5,765 bases of DNA from contig JAITST010000491.1 of assembly GCA_031287585.1 (NCBI GenBank), positions 1 to 5,765 of the forward strand, in the 5' to 3' direction. The stretch comes from Planctomycetaceae bacterium (GTDB taxonomy: Bacteria > Planctomycetota > Planctomycetia > Pirellulales > Thermoguttaceae). The notes beneath the pieces were generated by a model. That model made no database searches, was not told the origin of the DNA, and saw only the letters and a program-made list of their open reading frames with translations. Position numbers and translations under genes: made by a program. Positions 1 through 4,690 of the stretch are shown here, one piece after another. Every line of letters starts with the position of its first letter. Position 1 is the stretch's first letter.

Positions 1-59
1 TGTGTTAAAAAAGAACCATTTGTCATCGTTTATAATGTACACTTCCCGTTAGTCCGTTC

Positions 60-91
60 AACCGATATTGAAAAAATTTCCAATATCGGTT
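60..91. repeat. Perfect 11-bp inverted repeat overlapping the promoter (possible operator)
   Basis: AACCGATATTG (60-70) is the exact reverse complement of CAATATCGGTT (81-91), with a 10-base AT-rich centre. The left arm takes in the first three bases of the -35 box and the right arm ends on the first base of the -10 box, so a dimeric regulator bound here would block RNA polymerase. In RNA the arms could also form an 11-bp hairpin, but no T-run follows on either strand, so an intrinsic terminator is unlikely. That the repeat is there is certain; the operator role is inference. Confidence 0.6.
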
Positions 92-96
92 ATAGT
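68..96 (+). promoter_or_regulatory. Predicted sigma70-type promoter for the large membrane protein gene
   Basis: A TTGAAA hexamer (68-73) and a TATAGT hexamer (91-96) are separated by exactly 17 bases, the optimal spacing for a housekeeping sigma factor. Each box has one departure from consensus (TTGACA, TATAAT). Transcription would begin near 102-104, giving a 5' leader of about 40 bases before the ATG at 144. The spacer and both box edges are covered by an inverted repeat (60-91), so the promoter may be controlled by a bound repressor. The call rests only on box match and spacing; promoters of this phylum are poorly characterised. A lone TATAAT at 31-36 lacks a convincing -35 partner. Confidence 0.55.
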
Positions 97-143
97 ATGA
101 AAGTCGCACGCACTGTAAATCTCCTCTAACCTCACATCACAAA

Positions 144-3100
144 ATGTCACACGACTCAATTCTTGACAAACAACTTGAAGACGCACGTGTTTCTGTACGC
201 CGGTTTGATATTACGTTGTCGCTCGTCGTTCTCGGCGTGATAATTTTGGTCGGAACGCTGGCAATCGGAATGTTCGATGCGTGGGTGTTCCGCGACGGAA
301 TGCCGATGTGGTTGCGTGGTCTGACGTTTGCGGCTGGATTAATGTTCATAGTTTGGTACTGCATACGTTCGCTCGTACCTCCGTTTTTTATGGCAGTCAA
401 TCCCGCCTACGCCGCCCTGACAATTGAGAATGCGGAACCAACATTCAAGAATACACTAATCAACTGGTTTCTACTCCATCGTGAAAGAACCGGACAAACC
501 GAACATACTGCCAGCCAACACAAAGACCCGCTCGACGAACGTGTGTTCGATGAAGTTGCGGCGGAAGCGGCTAACAAAGTCAAACGGGTTGACACAGCAA
601 AAATCATTGACCGCCGCCCGCTTGTACGCTGGCGAAACGTAATGGTTATACTGTTTGTAATGTTGGTCGTCTATTGTATGTTCTCGCCCAAAAGTCTGTC
701 AGTCTCGCTCGCGCGTGTCTTGCTCCCGTTCGCGAACATCCAGCCGCCGCAAAGCATCCAAATCTCAAACATCAAACCCGGTGACGCAGTTTTCTTTCAG
801 GGCGAACGAGCGACGATAAGTGCGGTACTGAAAGGTCGTGTGAACAAACCGGTATTTGTGCAGTTTTCAAGTGCGGACGGGCGGTTCGTGAACGAATTGG
901 TACCGATGTCCACATCGGAAAACGCGGACAAAAACTACTATGAAGCAACGCTGCCATCAGGCAAACGCGGCTTTGAAACGTCGCTTGATTACCGAATCGT
1001 CTGCGGTGAGAGCCAATCGGGGTTGTACAGTCTGACTGTCCGCCCGTCGCTCTCGTTCGATGTTACTAAACTAATTTACACGTATCCGCCATACACTGGT
1101 CTTGCCGAGACAACGGTTCAATACAACGGCGTAATTCGGGCGGTCACGGGAACACGAGTGCGTATCGAAATGGAGGCAAACGCAAAGTTGAAAGAGGCAC
1201 AACTCGCTTTCACAAATCCAACATCGAAACACAAAGTAACTATTTCGACCGAAAACGCAATGAAAGCGTCCGCGAATTTGACGCTGAAATACGACCCGGC
1301 ACCTAACGATTCACAAACAAACTCGCTAACCAAACAAACATACTCACCGCAGTGCGTTGACATTGATGACAACCCGAATCGCGGCGCAAGTGTTTACGAC
1401 TACGAAGTCCTGCCGGACTTGCCGCCGACAATCGAGTGGGTGAATCCGCCGGCAACAGTCGAAATACCGGCAAACTCGGCGGCGGAACTAACGTTGCGGG
1501 CGGAAGACCCGGATTTCGGTTTGCGGCGGGTGCAGGTATTTATTGAAACCGAAGGACGTAATCCGCGTGAAGAATCGTTGTTACAAGGACCAATCGCGCC
1601 GATACCCGCAACGCAATCAGGTATTTGGAGCGAAGAGTTCAAGTTCACGCCCAAAAAGTACCAGTTAAACGTGGGGCAAAAGGGAACGATTCGGGCGGTA
1701 GCAACAGATTCAAAGTGGGAAAAACCAAATGCAAGTGAAACAATGCGTCTGCCGTTCGTAATAACAGAACCGCAGGAACAAAATAATAACAACCAACAAG
1801 AGCAGCAAGAACAACAAAATCAGCAAGATAAAAACCAGCCGGATGATAGCGAAGATAAACAAAACGAAGACAAACAAAATAAAAATCCGCAAAATGATAA
1901 TCAGGAAAAAGAAGGGCAGAATCAAAACGGGCAAGACACAACAGCCCCAAACAAGAGTGATGAAAACAAGGACGAAAAAAATAAAAACGAAGAGAACAAG
2001 GACGAACAGAACGAGGAAGAAAATCCGCAACAAGACGGCAAATCCGACAAAAATGATGAACAGGAAACCAAAAAAACAGACGGCGGCGATGGAAGCAAGA
2101 ACGAAGAAAATAAAACAGAACAAGAGAAAAACGAAGGGCAGCAAGATGACGGTCAACAACAAGAGGGAAACTCTGCCAAAGCCGGCAAAAACGATGCAAA
2201 CGATGACAATAGTCAGGAACAACAGGGCGGTGGTGACGAGAAAAACGACGGCGAGCAAAATAAACAAAATGACGGTGATAATTCCGGTCATGATTCTAAA
2301 AATGGAGGCGAAAACGCCGCCCCGAACGGTAGTGAAGGGACAGATAAAGCAGACGGTGCGCAAAATGAAAAAGGGCAACAGGAAAATGGTCAGGAAAAGA
2401 CTGCCCAGAGCGGCAATGAAGGTGGTGGTAACGAAGGAGTCGGAGAAAAACAAAACGAATCCCAGCAACAAAACGGTGAAGCCGCTCAAAACAAAAACGG
2501 TACACCAAGTAGTGACCCCAAACCAAGTGACAAACCAATTGATCCCGAAACGCAACCCGGCGATTTCGTTGACAAGATGCTTGAACGAATTAAAAAAGAT
2601 AATTGGAAACCGAGTGACAAAACCGAGAACGGCGACAATAACGAGAGCGGTGGTAAGGGTGGTGACAAAAAGAATCCAGACAAAGAGGATAAAACATCCG
2701 AAAGCACGCCGAACGAAAGTGAAAAAACAAACGAATCTAAACCAGATACAAACAAATCGGATGAAGCCGACAACGAACATCCGAACGGCAATAAATCCGA
2801 AAACCAAACGCCGGATAATGACCCCGCAAAGTCAGGAACATCGAATGACAAAGGCGAACGCACGGAACAAAAAACGTCTGATGCGGACAACAACACACCA
2901 AAAGAAAAATCAAATGACACAGATCCAAACAAAGAACATCAACACAAACCAGAAACGGACAAACCAAAAACTAACCGTCCCCCGTGCGACTGTAATAATC
3001 CAGACGGCTGTGAAAAATGCAACGGTGGTGAAGGACAAAAGCAAGGTGAAGGACAAAAGCAAGGTGAAGGACAAAAACAAGGTGAAGGACAAAAACAAGG

Positions 3101-3692
3101 TGAAGGACAAAAGCAAGGTGAAGGACAAAAACAAGGTGAAGGACAAAAACAAGGTGAAGGACAAGAACAAGGTGAAGGACAAAAACAAGGTGAAGGTCAA
3201 AAACAAGGTGAAAAACAAAACGACAATACCGGCGGTGAAACAAACAACGGCGGCACAGGAGAAGGTACGCAACAAACTCAGTTACAGGACACAAAATCAG
3301 AAGACGCGAACCTTGAATTTACAAATAAATCAACACGTCTGGTTTTGGAATACTTAGAAGACCAACTAGCTAAAAAAGAACCAGACCCCGAAGTCCTAAA
3401 AGATTTCGGAATGGACAAAAACAAACTGCGTCAGTTTGTAGAGAAGTGGAAAAAGATGGCAGCAGAAACAAAATCGGAACAGCCGAACGAAAACAAAGAA
3501 AGCGAAGAGTGGAAGAACCTGCTAAAAAGTATAAACATAACTCCGCCAAAAACCAAAGCCGCAACCGGCAACCCTCGCACAACAAACAAAGACCAAAACA
3601 AAGCCGGTGAAACTCAAAAAACTACCCCGCCTCCAATATGGAAACAACGTTTCGATAACTATACGGAAACCCTAACCAAAGAGAAAAAGTAA
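144..3692 (+). CDS. Large DUF4175-like membrane protein with giant low-complexity linker
   Basis: The 1182-residue protein is probably anchored in the inner membrane with most of its mass outside the cytoplasm; its biochemical role is unknown. Hydrophobic segments lie near residues 24-45, 56-78 and 165-181, and basic residues before the first and third suggest N-in, C-out. Residues 200-540 look like beta-sandwich material with motifs I recognise from planctomycete DUF4175-like proteins: YTYPPYTGL (312-320), DLPPTIEW (425-432) and AEDPDFGLRRV (453-463). Residues 542-1055 are N/Q/K/E/D/G-rich and probably disordered, with a Cys cluster (948-959) and ten GEGQKQ-type repeats (962-1021). Order returns at 1057-1105 and at the tail (PPPIWKQRF). 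Alphaproteobacterial TIGR02302 proteins share this plan of N-terminal membrane helices followed by low complexity. ATG 144 is the first in-frame start after the stop at 93-95; no Shine-Dalgarno is visible. Planctomycete relatives often neighbour MoxR/DUF58/BatA genes, which are not seen here. The reading frame is certain; the family assignment is tentative. Confidence 0.85.
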   Translation: MSHDSILDKQLEDARVSVRRFDITLSLVVLGVIILVGTLAIGMFDAWVFRDGMPMWLRGLTFAAGLMFIVWYCIRSLVPPFFMAVNPAYAALTIENAEPTFKNTLINWFLLHRERTGQTEHTASQHKDPLDERVFDEVAAEAANKVKRVDTAKIIDRRPLVRWRNVMVILFVMLVVYCMFSPKSLSVSLARVLLPFANIQPPQSIQISNIKPGDAVFFQGERATISAVLKGRVNKPVFVQFSSADGRFVNELVPMSTSENADKNYYEATLPSGKRGFETSLDYRIVCGESQSGLYSLTVRPSLSFDVTKLIYTYPPYTGLAETTVQYNGVIRAVTGTRVRIEMEANAKLKEAQLAFTNPTSKHKVTISTENAMKASANLTLKYDPAPNDSQTNSLTKQTYSPQCVDIDDNPNRGASVYDYEVLPDLPPTIEWVNPPATVEIPANSAAELTLRAEDPDFGLRRVQVFIETEGRNPREESLLQGPIAPIPATQSGIWSEEFKFTPKKYQLNVGQKGTIRAVATDSKWEKPNASETMRLPFVITEPQEQNNNNQQEQQEQQNQQDKNQPDDSEDKQNEDKQNKNPQNDNQEKEGQNQNGQDTTAPNKSDENKDEKNKNEENKDEQNEEENPQQDGKSDKNDEQETKKTDGGDGSKNEENKTEQEKNEGQQDDGQQQEGNSAKAGKNDANDDNSQEQQGGGDEKNDGEQNKQNDGDNSGHDSKNGGENAAPNGSEGTDKADGAQNEKGQQENGQEKTAQSGNEGGGNEGVGEKQNESQQQNGEAAQNKNGTPSSDPKPSDKPIDPETQPGDFVDKMLERIKKDNWKPSDKTENGDNNESGGKGGDKKNPDKEDKTSESTPNESEKTNESKPDTNKSDEADNEHPNGNKSENQTPDNDPAKSGTSNDKGERTEQKTSDADNNTPKEKSNDTDPNKEHQHKPETDKPKTNRPPCDCNNPDGCEKCNGGEGQKQGEGQKQGEGQKQGEGQKQGEGQKQGEGQKQGEGQKQGEGQEQGEGQKQGEGQKQGEKQNDNTGGETNNGGTGEGTQQTQLQDTKSEDANLEFTNKSTRLVLEYLEDQLAKKEPDPEVLKDFGMDKNKLRQFVEKWKKMAAETKSEQPNENKESEEWKNLLKSINITPPKTKAATGNPRTTNKDQNKAGETQKTTPPPIWKQRFDNYTETLTKEKK
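2985..3020 (+). other. Four-cysteine cluster (CxC-x5-CxxC) within the large protein's linker
   Basis: Residues C948, C950, C956 and C959 are the only cysteines in the C-terminal half of the protein. They sit in a short Pro/Asp/Asn/Gly context immediately before the GEGQKQ repeats. The spacing would suit a small metal knuckle, or two disulphides if the region is extracytoplasmic as predicted. This is a sub-feature of the gene, and its function is inference. Confidence 0.5.
3027..3206 (+). repeat. In-frame 18-bp tandem repeat, ten copies (GEGQKQ)
   Basis: Ten head-to-tail copies of GGTGAAGGACAAAAACAA-type units encode GEGQKQ (residues 962-1021), followed by a decayed eleventh copy from 3207. 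Copy 8 has GAA for the Lys codon, giving GEGQEQ, and copy 10 has GGT in place of GGA. Copies 1, 2 and 5 use AAG for Lys; copies 3, 4, 6, 7, 9 and 10 use AAA. The near-identity at DNA level, including synonymous sites, indicates recent slippage or recombination. The unit length keeps the reading frame when copies are gained or lost. Confidence 0.95.
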
Positions 3693-3906
3693 GTTTCGCA
3701 ACAACACCCCGACGTGATATACTTGTCACGATTGAAAATCGCCCTACGATATAACAGGTGGTAACGTAGTCGGTACTCCGTCGGAGTTACGCAGTGTTGG
3801 CTTTACACAACGTAACTCTGTCGCCAGCAAGATTTAACTATTCGATTACGTTACCGCCTGTTATACATGGTCAAATTTCAACCGTGTTCGATACATACCG
3901 AACACT
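3693..3906. other. Intergenic region between convergent genes
   Basis: These 214 bases separate the stop of the large gene (3690-3692, + strand) from the stop of the lipoprotein gene (3907-3909, - strand). I see no plausible gene here. The region contains a long imperfect hairpin (3750-3865), a small CGATT/AATCG stem-loop (3729-3741) and two overlapping 7-bp stems near the lipoprotein stop codon (3884-3916). No canonical stem followed by a T-run was found on either strand, so how the two converging transcripts end is unclear. Confidence 0.7.
3750..3865 (+). repeat. Long imperfect inverted repeat / nested RNA hairpin after the large gene
   Basis: The arms 3750-3773 and 3842-3865 pair over 24 positions without gaps: 21 Watson-Crick pairs and three that are G-U in + strand RNA. 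A second hairpin nests inside: GGAGTTACG region (3784-3791) with 3811-3818, then GTGT (3794-3797) with ACAC (3805-3808) around a seven-base loop. An alternative local stem, ACTCC/GGAGT (3775-3787), competes with it. No U-run follows, so this is not a textbook terminator. It could be a structured 3' untranslated region, a processing or RNA-stability element, or a miniature inverted-repeat element. Confidence 0.65.
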
Positions 3907-3916
3907 CTATCGGTAT
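3884..3916. repeat. Two overlapping, mutually exclusive 7-bp stems at the lipoprotein stop codon
   Basis: GTGTTCG (3884-3890) pairs with CGAACAC (3899-3905), and ATACCGA (3895-3901) pairs with TCGGTAT (3910-3916). The two stems share 3899-3901, so only one can form at a time. The - strand stop codon (3907-3909) lies in the loop of the second. No T-run follows on the - strand, only a weak AT-rich stretch, so a terminator role is doubtful. Confidence 0.35.
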
Positions 3917-4398
3917 TCCGCAACGTCTATCTTCCAATCCGTCGCTGCGGTGATTTCTTTTGATAGCGGGGAGGTTGATTGTTCCGTCAGTTTTGTTGGA
4001 ATAATCAACGGCAATTTTGCACTCTTGGCATTCTTCTCCGCACTGTATTTCATTTGCTCCGCCATCGGCATTGCTGCCAATTCTTCCGTCGTTTTCCAAT
4101 CGTCAACTACCGGTAACTTCGCCAAAGTCACTACCGCGTTGCCGAGCGGAACGCCCTTTTGAGTGTAACTGCCTTGCGAGGTTTGCATCTCCGCGCGACC
4201 GTTTGCGTCGGTGACCGCGACACATGAATAATTGCTTGTACCGGCGTTGTGCAACATTACAAAAACGCCTTCAAGCGGCTTGCCGTCGTCCGTTACCGTT
4301 ATGCCGCACGGAACCGTTTTGGGAAAACCAGTCGGGACTTTTGAACCGCAACCGGTACAAAAAATACATAAAGACAAAATGATAATAAATTGTTTCAT
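3907..4398 (-). CDS. Carboxypeptidase-regulatory-like (transthyretin-like fold) lipoprotein
   Basis: This 163-residue protein is probably a lipid-anchored envelope protein of unknown binding role. Its N-terminus, MKQFIIILSLCIFCTGC, is a short hydrophobic signal ending in a lipobox-like CTG|C, which would make Cys17 the lipidated residue; Cys rather than Leu at -3 is slightly unusual. Residues 24-95 carry the pattern of a carboxypeptidase regulatory-like beta-sandwich: a DDGKPLEGVFVML strand pair, then VTDANGRAEM. The tail, LPLIIPTKL then TSPLSKEI, resembles the P-x-K...TSxL ending common in small planctomycete lipoproteins. The frame stays open to 4491, but those 31 extra residues come from palindromic repeat DNA, so the start at 4398 just before the signal peptide is preferred. 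No Shine-Dalgarno is visible. Such genes often follow DUF1559 genes in planctomycetes, as here (281-base gap). Gene call is confident, fold likely, function unknown. Confidence 0.82.
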   Translation of the reverse strand: MKQFIIILSLCIFCTGCGSKVPTGFPKTVPCGITVTDDGKPLEGVFVMLHNAGTSNYSCVAVTDANGRAEMQTSQGSYTQKGVPLGNAVVTLAKLPVVDDWKTTEELAAMPMAEQMKYSAEKNAKSAKLPLIIPTKLTEQSTSPLSKEITAATDWKIDVAEYR

Positions 4399-4410
4399 TG
4401 TAATAATGGG

Positions 4411-4431
4411 TTGTAAATTGTGAATTGTTAA
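4411..4431. repeat. Short 7-bp tandem repeat, three TTGTNAA copies
   Basis: TTGTAAA, TTGTGAA and TTGTTAA run head to tail 13 to 33 bases upstream of the lipoprotein ATG. On the coding strand this reads TTAACAA, TTCACAA, TTTACAA. It could be remnant repeat DNA or part of an AT-rich promoter, but nothing decides between these. Confidence 0.4.
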
Positions 4432-4447
4432 ACGTTCCTGCGAATCA

Positions 4448-4646
4448 TTACCCCGTAGGGGTAAAATCTTGATAACCCCGTGCGCTAGCACGGGGTAACA
4501 CCATCCGCTAAATCCAACCCCGCAAGGGGTTGAACAAAGTGTTATAATCAGCGGTGGTTCTTGTTGAACCCCTTGCGGGGTTCGGTCTTCTTGTAATCTA
4601 CCCCGTGCTAACGCACGGGGTTATCCATATTTAGCCCCTACGGGGC
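4448..4646. repeat. Nested palindromic repeat array, order A-B-C-C'-B'-A'
   Basis: Six GC-rich palindromes, each a hairpin by itself, are laid out so that the second three are reverse complements of the first three in mirror order. A: 4448-4464, 7-bp stem, GTA loop. B: 4475-4496, 9-bp ACCCCGTGC stem, GCTA loop. C: 4515-4532, 7-bp CAACCCC stem, GCAA loop. C': 4566-4583, 7-bp stem, TTGC loop. B': 4600-4621, 9-bp stem, TAAC loop. A': 4634-4646, 5-bp GCCCC stem, TAC loop. Spacers mirror in length: 10 and 12, 18 and 16, with 33 bases in the centre. The set lies between two genes on the - strand. It resembles dispersed REP-like palindromes or a miniature inverted-repeat element; no transposase is present in the window. 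Confidence 0.85.
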
Positions 4647-4654
4647 AGGGATGT

Positions 4655-4690
4655 AAAAACGTCACATATAAACTTTTTCCTACGGTGACG
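4655..4690 (-). terminator. Probable intrinsic terminator of the DUF1559 gene
   Basis: On the - strand CGTCAC (4690-4685) pairs with GTGACG (4665-4660), and five T residues (4659-4655) follow at once. The stop codon (4682-4680) lies in the 19-base loop just after the 5' arm. The six-base stem and large loop are weaker than usual, but position and T-run fit. If it works, it separates the DUF1559 transcript from the lipoprotein gene downstream or only partly couples them. Confidence 0.45.

Noticed and set aside
1..129. Open + frame of 42 codons ending in TAA (127-129), 14 bases before the large gene; could be the tail of an upstream gene (ends ...SMKVARTVNLL).
   Set aside because: A stop-free run of this length is not rare by chance, no domain is recognised, and it would run through the promoter boxes and the perfect inverted repeat. 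It cannot be excluded without sequence to the left.
1710..2807. 365-codon antisense frame encoding a very hydrophobic, transmembrane-like protein.
   Set aside because: It is the complement of A/G-rich linker codons, which read as Phe/Leu/Ile/Val on the opposite strand; it has no recognisable family and lies wholly inside the real gene.
3027..3206. Regular repeats considered as a CRISPR array.
   Set aside because: The units are contiguous with no unique spacers, and they are in frame inside a coding sequence.
2910..3294. Antisense frames with regular Phe/Leu repeat peptides.
   Set aside because: These are antisense readings of the 18-bp tandem repeat.
1843..3357. 504-codon shifted + frame rich in Lys, Thr and Asn.
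   Set aside because: Frame shadow of the low-complexity region; no domain, and the true frame carries membrane segments and conserved motifs on both sides.
3713..3730. CGTGA/TCACG 5-bp stem just after the large gene as its terminator.
   Set aside because: The stem is short, the loop is eight bases and no T-run follows.
3794..4162. 122-codon + frame across the intergenic hairpin and the lipoprotein gene.
   Set aside because: It overlaps the lipoprotein gene antisense and begins inside the structured repeat; no recognisable signal or domain.
4403..4431. - strand TTAACA (4431-4426) and CATTAT (4408-4403) with 17-base spacing as a promoter for the lipoprotein gene.
   Set aside because: The -10 box would end only four bases before the ATG, placing the transcription start inside or past the start codon.
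4543..4548. TATAAT at the centre of the palindromic array as a + strand promoter.
   Set aside because: There is no -35 box at suitable distance and no + strand gene downstream.
4448..4646. Six GC-rich hairpins considered as a CRISPR array or as tandem terminators.
   Set aside because: Units differ in sequence and are mirrored rather than direct repeats; spacers are short and uneven; no T-runs follow the stems on either strand.
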